DNA of 64,000 nucleotides from NCBI GenBank assembly GCA_943371025.1, contig CALRTC020000016.1, positions 66,161-130,160 of the forward strand, read 5' to 3'. Positions 1 to 8,312 of the stretch are shown here, piece after piece. The number at the start of each line of letters is the position of its first letter. The stretch's first letter is position 1. Both the position numbers and the translations under genes were made by a program. The DNA is from Niveispirillum sp943371025 (lineage in GTDB: Bacteria; Pseudomonadota; Alphaproteobacteria; Azospirillales; Azospirillaceae). Below the pieces are notes generated by a model. That model saw nothing but the letters and a program-made list of their open reading frames with translations. It was not told the origin of the DNA and did no database searches.

Positions 1-518
1 CCGCCGATCACGTCGATGACCGAGGCGCCAGCACGCAAGGGGCGGCCCGGCGGCCCCGTCATATAGGCCAGGCCCCCCATCATCTGCGCCACCTCATCCA
101 GGGCCGCGCGATGTTCATAGGGGCCGGACAGGAAGCCCTTGGCCGAACAATAGATCAGGCCGGGATTGCGCGCCTTCAGCGCTTCCTCCCCGAAACCCAG
201 GGCATCCATGGCGCCGGGGCGGAAATTCTCGATCAGGACATCGGCCTTGTCGATCAATTCCAGCGCGATCTGCTTGCCTTCCGGCGATTTCAGATCGACC
301 GACAGGCTGCGCTTGTTGCGGCCATACATGGGGAAGTAACCGGCGCCCGATCCCAGCAGGCGGCGGGTATTGTCGCCGCCGATCGGTTCCACCTTCACCA
401 CATCGGCGCCCAGGTCGCCCAGCACCATGCCCACGGTGGGGCCCATGACCATGTGGGTGAATTCCACCACCTTCAATCCGGCCAGCGGCAGGGCTTGGGT
501 CTTGTCGTCCTGCGACAT
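1..518 (-). CDS. CaiB/BaiF family (type III) CoA-transferase, N-terminal part
   Basis: The visible N-terminal 172 residues match type III CoA-transferases, which move CoA between carboxylic acids in the cytoplasm. The opening LAGLKVVEFTHMVMGPTVG, then VKVEPIGGDNTRR, the YGRNKRSLSVDL block and the LIENFRPGAM motif are typical. The stretch RAGASVIDVIGG at the window edge carries the Asp expected to be the catalytic nucleophile. The start ATG at 516-518 follows the end of leuD by 23 bp, so it is probably the third gene of a leuC-leuD-CoA-transferase operon. That neighbourhood suggests activation of a C5/C6 diacid that is also a hydratase substrate. The C-terminus lies outside the window and the substrate cannot be read from sequence. 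Confidence 0.9.
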   Translation of the reverse strand, partial: MSQDDKTQALPLAGLKVVEFTHMVMGPTVGMVLGDLGADVVKVEPIGGDNTRRLLGSGAGYFPMYGRNKRSLSVDLKSPEGKQIALELIDKADVLIENFRPGAMDALGFGEEALKARNPGLIYCSAKGFLSGPYEHRAALDEVAQMMGGLAYMTGPPGRPLRAGASVIDVIG

Positions 519-541
519 GTCGACAACCTCGAAGATCGGGT

Positions 542-1150
542 TCAGAAAAACAGCCAGGGCTGCCGGGCGCGATAGGCGCCCTCGAATGATTGGATGGCGG
601 GCAGGCGCTTCAGCGTCATGCCGATGGCGTCCAGCCCTTCCAGCAGCATTTCCTTGTCCGCCGGGGGAATGGTGAAGGGCAGTTCCGTGCCGTCGGGCAC
701 ACGCACGCTCTGCGCGGCCAGATCGATGGTCAGCACCTGCGGATCGGTCACTTTCGCCAACGCCGCCACGGCCGGTTCCGGCAGGACCAGCGGCAGGATG
801 CCGTTGCGCACGCAATTGCCCTGGAAGATGGCGCCGAAGCTGGGGGCGATGACGCAGCGCACGCCATAGTCCTGCAGCGCCCAGACGGCATGTTCGCGGC
901 TTGAGCCACAGCCGAAATTGGGCCCGGCCAGCAGGATCGGCGCCTTGCGGAAACCGGGGCGGTTCAGCACGAAATCCGGGTTTTCCACGCGGGCGGCCAC
1001 ATCGCTGTAGCGCCAGTCGGCGAACATGCCCTCCCCCAGCCCTTCCTTGGACACGCGCTTCATTTCGCGCGACGGGATGATGGCGTCGGTGTCGATATTG
1101 GGCCGGAACAGCGGGGCGGCGACGCCCGTCAGGCGGGTGAACTTTTCCAT
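542..1150 (-). CDS. leuD: LeuD-type dehydratase small subunit (isopropylmalate/methylmalate isomerase family)
   Basis: 202-residue small (swivel) subunit of the aconitase-like LeuCD hydro-lyases. The N-terminus FTRLTGVAAPLFRPNIDTD and the central GCGSSREHAVWAL block are diagnostic; the Ser-Arg pair contacts the substrate carboxylate in this family. I start at the ATG at 1148-1150, 4 bp past the leuC stop; a longer frame to 1210 would overlap leuC and has no homologous look. The enzyme pairs with LeuC to move a hydroxyl on a 2- or 3-hydroxy diacid. Operon context (a CoA-transferase follows, no leuA or leuB) suggests a catabolic paralogue rather than leucine synthesis. Confidence 0.9.
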   Translation of the reverse strand: MEKFTRLTGVAAPLFRPNIDTDAIIPSREMKRVSKEGLGEGMFADWRYSDVAARVENPDFVLNRPGFRKAPILLAGPNFGCGSSREHAVWALQDYGVRCVIAPSFGAIFQGNCVRNGILPLVLPEPAVAALAKVTDPQVLTIDLAAQSVRVPDGTELPFTIPPADKEMLLEGLDAIGMTLKRLPAIQSFEGAYRARQPWLFF

Positions 1151-1154
1151 GGGA

Positions 1155-2576
1155 TCAACCCTCCCCTTCCTGGCGGAACAAGGCGCGGACATCGGCGATA
1201 TGGCCGGCAATGGCCGAGGCCGCGACGGTCACGGGGCTGGCCAGATGCGAGCGGGTGCCCGGACCCTGGCGGTTTTCGAAATTGCGGTTGGTGGAGGTGA
1301 CGACACGCTCCCCCTTGCCGAAATGTTCCCCGCCCGCGAAGAAGCACATGGAACAGCCGCTTTCGCGCCATTCAAAGCCGGCGGCCATGAAGATCAGGTG
1401 CAGGCCCTCGGCCTCTGCCGCCGCCTTCACCTGCATGGAACCAGGCACGCAGATGGCGCGCACGCCCTTGGCCACCCGCCGGCCGTTCAGCACGGCGGCC
1501 GCGGCGCGCAGGTCGGACAGGCGGCTGTTGGTGCAGCTGCCGATGAAGGCGCCATCGATGGGCAGGCCGATCAGCGCCGTGCCCGGCGTCAGGCCCATAT
1601 AATCCAGCGCCCGGCGCTGCGCCTGGGCCAATGCCGGATCGGCGGCCTGGGCCGGGTCGGGCACGGTGCCCGTCACCGGCAGCGCGTGCTGCGGGCTGGT
1701 GCCCCAGGTGACGGTGGGGGCGATGGCGGCCGCATCGATGATGATCTCCTTGTCGAAGACCGCATCTTCGTCGCTGACCAGCCCCTGCCAGTCGGCGACA
1801 GCCTTGTCCCAGAGATCGCCCGTCGGCGCAAAGGGGCGGCCATGGACCCAGTCGATGGTCTTGGCATCGGGCGCCACCAGCCCCGTCCAGGCGGCAAACT
1901 CCACCGCCATGTTGCACAAGGTCATGCGCGCTTCGATCGACAGGGCCGCCACGGTGGAGCCTGCGAATTCAATGGCATAGCCGGCCCCGCCGCCGGCACC
2001 ATAGGCGGCGATCAGGTGCAGGATCATGTCCTTGGCGCCCACACCGGGGGCCAGAGCCCCCTCAAACCGCACACGCATGGTGCGCGGCCGCTTCACCACC
2101 AGCGTCTGCGTGGCCAGCGCATGGGCGGCCTCCGTCGACCCGATGCCCCAGGCCAGTGCCCCCAGCCCGCCTTGCGTGCAGGTATGGCTGTCGGGGCAGA
2201 CCAGGGTGGCGCCGGGCAAGGCAATACCCTGTTCGGGCGACACGACATGCACGATGCCCTGACGGTTGTCGCCGATATCGAAGATGCGGATGCCGGCCTC
2301 TGTCGCCGCCGCGCGGGTTTCGCGGATGAAGGCCGTGCCGCCCGGCATCGTCGTCTCATCCGTGCGGCCGGGCAGCGTGTCGACAATATGGTCCATGCAG
2401 ACAAAGGCGCGGTCGGGATGGCGCACGGCGCGGCCCTGTTCCTTCAGCCCCTTCAGCGCCATGGAACCCGTGCGCTCATGCAGCAGCACGCGGTCGATAT
2501 AAAGCAGGTCCGTCCCGTCGCCCAGATCGGCGACGCGATGCCGGTCCCACAATTTCTCGACCAGTGACAGCCCCAT
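1155..2576 (-). CDS. leuC: LeuC-type dehydratase large subunit with 4Fe-4S cluster
   Basis: 473 residues, the normal LeuC length. Three cluster-ligand cysteines are present: C348 in GSCTNSR, and C408 and C411 in SGCSMC. The start is set at the second in-frame ATG (2574-2576), because AAGGA sits 9 bases before it and would abut the upstream ATG at 2585. Two motifs differ from biosynthetic LeuC as I know it: DSHTATHG reads DSHTCTQG, and SMCLAMNND reads SMCFFAGGE. With no other leucine genes nearby and a CoA-transferase downstream, I infer a catabolic hydratase, for example for citramalate/citraconate or dimethylmalate. A dyad at 2657-2674 precedes the gene. Confidence 0.88.
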   Translation of the reverse strand: MGLSLVEKLWDRHRVADLGDGTDLLYIDRVLLHERTGSMALKGLKEQGRAVRHPDRAFVCMDHIVDTLPGRTDETTMPGGTAFIRETRAAATEAGIRIFDIGDNRQGIVHVVSPEQGIALPGATLVCPDSHTCTQGGLGALAWGIGSTEAAHALATQTLVVKRPRTMRVRFEGALAPGVGAKDMILHLIAAYGAGGGAGYAIEFAGSTVAALSIEARMTLCNMAVEFAAWTGLVAPDAKTIDWVHGRPFAPTGDLWDKAVADWQGLVSDEDAVFDKEIIIDAAAIAPTVTWGTSPQHALPVTGTVPDPAQAADPALAQAQRRALDYMGLTPGTALIGLPIDGAFIGSCTNSRLSDLRAAAAVLNGRRVAKGVRAICVPGSMQVKAAAEAEGLHLIFMAAGFEWRESGCSMCFFAGGEHFGKGERVVTSTNRNFENRQGPGTRSHLASPVTVAASAIAGHIADVRALFRQEGEG

Positions 2577-2656
2577 TCCCCACATTCCTTTCGCTCGGGC
2601 GACAACCGACCCTTGCGGCCCCGGAACCCCTCCGGCCGCCGATATCGCCCATGAAA

Positions 2657-2674
2657 TGATCTATTGTTATACCA
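2657..2674. promoter_or_regulatory. Putative operator dyad upstream of leuC
   Basis: TGATCTA-TTGT-TATACCA, an imperfect inverted repeat with a 4-base spacer, lies about 80 bp upstream of the leuC start. It has the same build as the sites at 4142, 36453 and 54367. Regulator unknown. Confidence 0.45.
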
Positions 2675-2705
2675 TTAGCATGCAGTTTCGAGCTTGTCAC
2701 CCGCT

Positions 2706-4118
2706 TCACGCATCTTCCGACACCGCTGACAAAGGTGACGGGCGGCCCGTCTGGGCGATCAGGGCCTGACGACGGAAGAAGCGGGTGAACCCGTCCATCC
2801 CCATACGCGACGGTCCCACGCCGCTGTCACGGAAGCTCTGCTTGGGTGCCTCATGGAAAAGGGCCGTCAGGGCCGCGTCGTTCAGGCTGACGGCACCGGC
2901 CACCAGACGCCGCGCCACCGACGCCGCATGGTCCAGCGAGCCGGCGAAAACCGCAGCGGAAAGGCCATATTCGCTGTCATTGGCCAGGGTGATGGCCTGT
3001 TCCTCGCTGTCGAACGGCATGACCGGCAGCAGGGGGCCGAAACTTTCCTCCCGCATCACCGCCATGTCGTGCGTGACATCGACCAGCACGGTCGGGCGCA
3101 GCCACAGGCCGCCATGATCCTCCACCGTTCCCCCCGTCAGCACCCGGGCTCCCCGGGCCACGGCGTCGGCGATCTGATCTGCCAATATCTCCGCCTGTCG
3201 GGCAAAGATGATGGGGCCGATCTCCCCCTGGGTGATGTCCGGATGGTTCAGACGGACCTTTTCCGCCTGCCGGACCAGCCGACTCACGAATTCATCGAAC
3301 AGCGGACGGGCGACATAGATACGTTCGATGGACTGGCAGGCCTGCCCCGTCGCCTGCACCGATCCGCGCAGGGCCGCCGTGACCGCGGCATCCAGATCGG
3401 CATCGGCCAGCACGATCAGCGGGTCCTTGCCGCCCAGTTCCAGAAAGGCGGGGATCAGACGGCCGGCCGCGCGCACCGCCACCTTGCGCCCTGTCGCCAC
3501 CGACCCTGTGAAGCAGATGCAGTCGGCAACATCGATGACGGCCTGCCCCGTCTGCCCATCGCCCTGGACCAGGGCGATGACGTCGGACAGGCCCGCAGCG
3601 CGGATGGCCGCCGCCAGCGGTTCAGCAAAGCGCGGCGTCACCTCCGACGGCTTGATCAGCACGGCACAGCCGGCCAGCAGCGCCGGGATGGCATCGATCA
3701 GCGACAGGGTCAGCGGGAAGTTCCAGGGGCTGATCACGCCCACCAGCCCATAGGGCACCCAGTGCGGCGCATGCCGGATGGCGGGATTGGTCCGCCCCGG
3801 CACCCAGCCATCGGGCAGCAGGCCCGGCGTGGCCGCGCACCAGCCCAGGATCGATCCGCGCACGCCGTCCAGTTCCAGCCGCGCAATGCGCCGCCGCCCC
3901 GTATCGGTCTCCAGCGCCTGCACAATGGCGTCGGCATGGTCGCCTAGTACCGCCGCCAGCCGGCGCAGCGCCCCGGCCCGGCCGTCCAGCGGCAGCGACG
4001 CCCAGGCCGTCTGCCCCGCGCGCAGCCGGGCCGCCAGGGTCGCGACCTGCGCCGCATCCGCCGGTTCGATCCAATGATCGGTCAGACCGGTGCGGGGATT
4101 GCGGACGGCGATGGGCAT
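2706..4118 (-). CDS. NAD(P)-dependent aldehyde dehydrogenase
   Basis: 470-residue aldehyde dehydrogenase oxidising an aldehyde to the acid in the cytoplasm. Visible are the PWNFPLTLSL cofactor-site motif, FTGSVATGRKV, the general-base glutamate in LELGGKDP, and the nucleophilic cysteine in GQACQSIERIYV. The overall look (C-terminal LFHEAPKQSFRDSGVGPSRMG) recalls coniferyl-aldehyde-type dehydrogenases. The start ATG at 4116-4118 follows AGGAGAAACGCCG; an upstream in-frame start would put the operator dyad inside the gene. It is divergent from the nitrilase-like gene and shares the dyad at 4142-4159. The true aldehyde is unknown. Confidence 0.88.
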   Translation of the reverse strand: MPIAVRNPRTGLTDHWIEPADAAQVATLAARLRAGQTAWASLPLDGRAGALRRLAAVLGDHADAIVQALETDTGRRRIARLELDGVRGSILGWCAATPGLLPDGWVPGRTNPAIRHAPHWVPYGLVGVISPWNFPLTLSLIDAIPALLAGCAVLIKPSEVTPRFAEPLAAAIRAAGLSDVIALVQGDGQTGQAVIDVADCICFTGSVATGRKVAVRAAGRLIPAFLELGGKDPLIVLADADLDAAVTAALRGSVQATGQACQSIERIYVARPLFDEFVSRLVRQAEKVRLNHPDITQGEIGPIIFARQAEILADQIADAVARGARVLTGGTVEDHGGLWLRPTVLVDVTHDMAVMREESFGPLLPVMPFDSEEQAITLANDSEYGLSAAVFAGSLDHAASVARRLVAGAVSLNDAALTALFHEAPKQSFRDSGVGPSRMGMDGFTRFFRRQALIAQTGRPSPLSAVSEDA

Positions 4119-4141
4119 CGGCGTTTCTCCTGGCCTCTGTT

Positions 4142-4159
4142 TGATATAAAGGTATATCA
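4142..4159. promoter_or_regulatory. Putative operator dyad between aldehyde dehydrogenase and nitrilase-like genes
   Basis: TGATATA-AAGG-TATATCA is a perfect inverted repeat with a 4-base spacer, in the 101-bp divergent intergenic region and so able to control both genes. Same build as the sites at 2657, 36453 and 54367. Confidence 0.5.
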
Positions 4160-4219
4160 TTAATCTGTTGCTGGCGAGATGCCAAACGGCCGCGCCCAGC
4201 CAAAAGCACGGAGGCTTCG

Positions 4220-5272
4220 GTGACCTTTTCCCCCTCCCCCTACATGGCGTTGGCGCTGCAGGTGGCCTGCCACGCCGTCAACCGCTGCCCGGACACCGCT
4301 TCGGCGCGGGCACGGATGAAGGCATCCATCGTCCGCATCCAGGATCAGATCCTGGCGTCCAAGCGCTTCATCGGGCCGGATGTGCGGCTGGTGGTGCTGC
4401 CGGAATATTTCCTGACGGGCTTTCCCATGGGGGAGCCGCCCTCCGTCTGGGCGGAAAAGGCGGCGCTGGAGATGGACGGGCCGGAATATGCGGCCTTGGG
4501 TGCGGCGGCACGGGCGGCCGACCTGTTCCTGGCCGGCAGTGCCTATGAACGCGACCCGCATTTCCCCGGCCTCTATTTCCAGACCAGTTTCGTGCTGGGA
4601 CCGGACGGGGCGCTGGTCCTGCGCTATCGCCGCCTGATCTCCATGTTCGCGCCCAGCCCCTATGATGTCTGGGACCGCTATATCGATATCTATGGCCGGG
4701 ACGCCATCTTCCCCGTGGCCGATACGGAGATCGGGCGGATATCCGCCATCGCGTCGGAGGAGATCCTGTATCCCGAAATCGCGCGGGCCCATGCGCTGCG
4801 CGGGGCGGAAATCTTCGTGCATTCCTCGTCCGAGGCCGGCAGCCCCCTGCCCACGCCCAAGAATATCGCCAAGCAGGCCCGCGCCATCGAGAATCTGGCC
4901 TATGTCGTCTCCGCCAATTCGGCCGGCATCGATGATATCGCCATCCCCGCCGCCTCCACCGATGCCGGGTCGAAGATCATCGATCACCGGGGGCTGGTCC
5001 TGGCCGAAGCCGGCTATGGCGAAAGCATGACGGCCGTGGCCAGCATCGACATCGCCGCCCTGCGCGCCTGGCGCCGGCGGCCGGGCATGGGCAACATGCC
5101 GGCCCGCCTGCCCCTGGCCCTGTTCGCCGATGCCTATGGGTCGGGGCAGGCACAGCGCCGCAACGGCATGCTGGGGCCGGATGGATCGGTGCTGCCGCCC
5201 GACGGTCCCGCCTTCTACCGCGAACGTCAGGCCCGCGTGATTGCGGCACTGGATGCGGCCGGCGTGATCTGA
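4220..5272 (+). CDS. Nitrilase-superfamily protein lacking canonical Cys and Lys
   Basis: 350 residues with the alpha-beta-beta-alpha nitrilase fold signature: catalytic-type Glu62 in LPEYF, and the strand-turn region IGRISAIASEEILYPEIA. Nitrilases use a Glu-Lys-Cys triad. Here the position normally held by the nucleophilic Cys is Ser179 (four residues before the YPE), and the Lys position falls in YRRL, with Arg137/Arg138. The gene may therefore encode a catalytically altered or non-hydrolytic member, or a subgroup with another mechanism. It is divergent from an aldehyde dehydrogenase and may share its operator. I chose the ATG at 4220; an AGG lies several bases upstream. Confidence 0.75.
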   Translation: MTFSPSPYMALALQVACHAVNRCPDTASARARMKASIVRIQDQILASKRFIGPDVRLVVLPEYFLTGFPMGEPPSVWAEKAALEMDGPEYAALGAAARAADLFLAGSAYERDPHFPGLYFQTSFVLGPDGALVLRYRRLISMFAPSPYDVWDRYIDIYGRDAIFPVADTEIGRISAIASEEILYPEIARAHALRGAEIFVHSSSEAGSPLPTPKNIAKQARAIENLAYVVSANSAGIDDIAIPAASTDAGSKIIDHRGLVLAEAGYGESMTAVASIDIAALRAWRRRPGMGNMPARLPLALFADAYGSGQAQRRNGMLGPDGSVLPPDGPAFYRERQARVIAALDAAGVI

Positions 5273-5337
5273 CGCACTTTGCGCCCAGCCGTCGGGGGGC
5301 CATAGTGCGGGCTGATGCACAGCGCAGGAGCCGGCCC

Positions 5338-7362
5338 TTGACCTCTCCCTCGGCCCACGGTCACCACGACCATGGCGGGCATGACCATCATGACCACGGC
5401 CATCATGACCACGGCCATCATGATCATGGCGGCATGGGCGGGCCCCAAACCGAACTGATGGTGGCCATTGGTTGCGGCGTGACGATGGCGGCGGGCTATG
5501 GCGTGGAACATCTGCTGCCGGCGGCGCCGGTCTGGCTGTCCACCACCTTGTACGTCGCCGCCTTCGGGCAGGGCAGCTTCTTTACCCTTGGCGAAGCGTG
5601 GGAGAATCTGCGGCAGCGGCGGTTTGAGATCGATACGCTGATGCTGGCCGCCGCCGCCGGTGCCGCCAGCCTGGGCGCCTGGGCCGAAGGGGCGCTGCTG
5701 CTGTTCCTGTTCAGTCTGGGCCATGCCCTGGAACATCATGCGCTGGGCCGGGCCAAACAGGCCATCCGGGCGCTGGCAGAGCTGGCCCCGCGCACGGCCC
5801 TGCGCCGGGGCAGCGACGGGGTGGAGGAAGTGCCGGTGGAGGCGCTTGCCATCGGCGATCACGTCATCGTGAAGCCCGACAGCCGCCTGCCCGCCGACGG
5901 CTTCATCCTGGCCGGGAACGGCAGCATTGATCAGGCACCGGTGACGGGCGAAAGCCTGCCCGCCGACAAGGAACCGGTCCCCGATGCGCAAGCGGCGCGG
6001 GCCGACCCGTCGCGGCTGGACCAGCACCACCGCGCCTATGCCGGCACCATCAACGGCTCCACCCTGCTGGAGATCGAGGTGACGCGGACGGCGGCCGACA
6101 GCACCCTGTCGCGCATCATCCGCATGGTGGCAGCGGCCCAGACCCGCACGTCGGACACCCAGATTTTCACGCAAGCCTTTCAGCGCTGGTTCGTCCCGGC
6201 CGTGCTGGCCCTGGTCACGCTGCTGCTGTTCGCCTGGACTGTCATTGACGAGCCGTTCCGCGACAGTTTCTACCGCGCCATGGCCGTGCTGGTGGCAGCC
6301 AGCCCCTGTGCCCTGGCCATCGCCACACCCAGTGCAGTGCTGTCGGGCATCGCGCGGGCCGCGCGCGGCGGGGTGCTGGTCAAGGGCGGGGGGCCGCTGG
6401 AACTGCTGGGCGGCATCCGCACCTTCGCCTTTGACAAGACGGGCACCCTGACGGCGGGCCGCCCCCGCCTGACCGACCTGTGGGCCGCCCCCGGCGGGAC
6501 GGAGGCGGAGCTGCTGGCCACGGCCGCCGCGGTGGAAGGGTCGAGCGACCATCCCCTGGCCCGCGCCATCACCCGCGACGCCATCTCCATGCTGGGTGCC
6601 GCCCCGCCCCCGGCCAGCGATCTGGTCAGCCTGACGGGCAAGGGGCTGATGGCCCGCGTCGATGGTGAACCTGTGCTGATCGGCAAGCCGGAACTGTTCG
6701 GCACCGACGGCATCGCGCCCCTGTCTGCCGCCATGCGTGAGGCGGCAGACCAGCTGCGCACCGCCGGCCGCACCGCCATGGCCGTGCGCAGGGGGGACCG
6801 CGATCTGGGCGTCATCGGCGTCATGGACAGCCCGCGCGCCGAAGCCGCCCCGACCCTGGCCCGGCTACGCGCCCTGGGGGTGGACCGTATCGTGATGATT
6901 TCCGGCGACAGCCGGCGCGTGGCCGAAGCGGTCGCCGCCCAGGTCGGCGTGACAGAGGCCTGGGGCGACCTTCTGCCCGATGACAAGGTGGCCGCCATCC
7001 GCAATCTGCGCGACCATGCCCCCGTGGCCATGGTGGGCGACGGTGTCAACGATGCGCCGGCCATGGCTGCGGCCAGCATCGGCATCGCCATGGGGGCCGC
7101 CGGGTCGGATGTGGCGCTGGAAGCGGCCGATGTGGCCCTGATGGCCGACGACCTGTCGCGCCTGCCCTTTGCCGTGGGGCTCAGCCGTCAGACCCGCGCC
7201 ATCATCCGCCAGAACCTGTTCGTCAGCCTGGGTATGGTGACCTTCCTGGTGCCCGCCACGATATTCGGCCTGGGCATCGGGCCCGCCGTGGCCCTGCATG
7301 AAGGCTCGACCCTGCTGGTCGTCTTCAACGCCCTGCGGCTGCTGGCCTGGCGGGAGGAATAG
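5338..7362 (+). CDS. P1B-4-type heavy-metal-exporting ATPase with His-rich N-terminus
   Basis: About 674 residues. Inner-membrane metal pump: TGES actuator motif, transmembrane SPC metal site (322-324), phosphorylated Asp366 in DKTGT, SSDHPLA, and GDGVNDAPA. SPC together with HEGST (His654) in the last helix marks the P1B-4 class, known for Co/Zn/Fe/Ni export. The first 30 or so residues carry about a dozen histidines in HDHGHH-type repeats, likely a metal-binding tail; no CXXC domain is present. I favour a TTG start at 5338 because AGGAG (5326-5330) is 7 bases upstream; an upstream GTG at 5305 lacks such a site. It is a single-gene unit between unrelated loci. Confidence 0.92.
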   Translation: MTSPSAHGHHDHGGHDHHDHGHHDHGHHDHGGMGGPQTELMVAIGCGVTMAAGYGVEHLLPAAPVWLSTTLYVAAFGQGSFFTLGEAWENLRQRRFEIDTLMLAAAAGAASLGAWAEGALLLFLFSLGHALEHHALGRAKQAIRALAELAPRTALRRGSDGVEEVPVEALAIGDHVIVKPDSRLPADGFILAGNGSIDQAPVTGESLPADKEPVPDAQAARADPSRLDQHHRAYAGTINGSTLLEIEVTRTAADSTLSRIIRMVAAAQTRTSDTQIFTQAFQRWFVPAVLALVTLLLFAWTVIDEPFRDSFYRAMAVLVAASPCALAIATPSAVLSGIARAARGGVLVKGGGPLELLGGIRTFAFDKTGTLTAGRPRLTDLWAAPGGTEAELLATAAAVEGSSDHPLARAITRDAISMLGAAPPPASDLVSLTGKGLMARVDGEPVLIGKPELFGTDGIAPLSAAMREAADQLRTAGRTAMAVRRGDRDLGVIGVMDSPRAEAAPTLARLRALGVDRIVMISGDSRRVAEAVAAQVGVTEAWGDLLPDDKVAAIRNLRDHAPVAMVGDGVNDAPAMAAASIGIAMGAAGSDVALEAADVALMADDLSRLPFAVGLSRQTRAIIRQNLFVSLGMVTFLVPATIFGLGIGPAVALHEGSTLLVVFNALRLLAWREE

Positions 7363-7369
7363 CCGCCGA

Positions 7370-7398
7370 AGCGGTTTTCCAGTCAAAGGAAAGCCGCT
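7370..7398. terminator. Hairpin between convergent genes
   Basis: AGCGGTTTTCC pairs with GGAAAGCCGCT with one bulge, between the ATPase stop and the convergent esterase stop. No clear U-tract, so termination is inferred from position. Confidence 0.35.
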
Positions 7399-8085
7399 CT
7401 AGCCCAGATGGCGCAGCGTCACCGGCTTCATGGCCAGATAGCCGGCGCGGTTGGGATGGACGGGGTCCACGCCCAGTTCAGGCTTCAGCGCCTTGTCGGC
7501 CCCGGCCAGCACGGGCCAGTAATCGATATAGGTGTGGCCCTGGGCCTTGCAGAAGCCGGCGATCCATTCATTCAGTGCCAGGATGCGCGGGGTGGGATCG
7601 CCCACGCTCAGGCGCCAGGGCACCTGATTGGCGGGCGGGACGGAGCCGATATAGACCTTGATCCTGGCGGCCTTGGCCAGCGTGGCCATGGCGGTCAGGT
7701 TGTCATGGGTGAAGTCCGGGTCATAGGGCCCGTCATTCTCACACAGATCATTGGTGCCGCCCAGGATATGGACGGCCCTGGGCTTCAGGGCCAGCACCTC
7801 GTCGGAAAAGCGCAGCAGCATCTGCGCCGTCACCTGCCCGGAAATGCCCCGGCCGATGAAGCCGTTTTCCGGAAAGAACGCCCCGTCATATTCCGGCCGC
7901 GCCCAGTTTTCCGTGATGCTGTCGCCCATGAACACCACCCGGCGCTGCTTCGCCGGCAATGCCGCGTCGGCCTTGTTGGCTTCCGCATATTTCCCCCGGT
8001 TCGCCCAATCGGCGGCCAGCGCCGGCAGGGCGGGCAGCAGCGGCAGGGTGGCGGCGGCGAAAAGGGTGCGGCGGGTGGGGTGCAT
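7399..8085 (-). CDS. Exported SGNH/GDSL-family esterase
   Basis: 228 residues. Blocks of the SGNH hydrolases are in order: GDSIT (nucleophile Ser), GRGISGQ, GGTNDL, and DPVHPN (catalytic Asp-His pair). The N-terminus PTRRTLFAAATLPLLPALPALA is a signal peptide with a twin arginine, so the enzyme acts outside the cytoplasm. The start is the ATG at 8083-8085, after CCAGGA. Family members are carbohydrate O-deacetylases or lipases. Placed beside xyloglucan-type glycosidases, removal of acetyl groups from galactosyl side chains is a reasonable inference, not shown by sequence. Confidence 0.85.
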   Translation of the reverse strand: MHPTRRTLFAAATLPLLPALPALAADWANRGKYAEANKADAALPAKQRRVVFMGDSITENWARPEYDGAFFPENGFIGRGISGQVTAQMLLRFSDEVLALKPRAVHILGGTNDLCENDGPYDPDFTHDNLTAMATLAKAARIKVYIGSVPPANQVPWRLSVGDPTPRILALNEWIAGFCKAQGHTYIDYWPVLAGADKALKPELGVDPVHPNRAGYLAMKPVTLRHLG

Positions 8086-8141
8086 GGGGGGTCCTGGCAG
8101 GGATGGGAGGGGGAGTATTCTCATTAATTGAAATTTCTTTT

Positions 8142-8266
8142 CCCGTCATCCCGGCGAAAGCCGGGACCCAGGGGCCACGGGATCAAACCTCAACGCTGCG
8201 TCGCTGGAAGCTGCTGAGAGGTAGGGCAACTGGCCCCTGGGTCCCGGCTTTCGCCGGGATGACGGG
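8142..8266. repeat. Intergenic palindromic element, family A, copy 1
   Basis: Long inverted repeat: CCCGTCATCCCGGCGAAAGC at the left is mirrored at the right end, and each arm extends through CCGGGACCCAGGGGCC. The centre of about 50 bp (CTGCGTCG, AAGCTGCT) is also shared with other copies. Five family A copies lie in this window (8142, 33563, 43424, 55648, 59625). Confidence 0.93.
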
Positions 8267-8312
8267 AGAGAGGGCGTTTCGGATGATGCCGACGCCCCCT
8301 CCCCCCCTGCCC

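Noticed and set aside
1026..2567. 513-codon frame opposite leuC, and similar frames opposite paaH, paaZ, hyuA and hyuB
   Set aside because: Shadow frames without recognisable motifs; the opposite strands encode complete enzymes.
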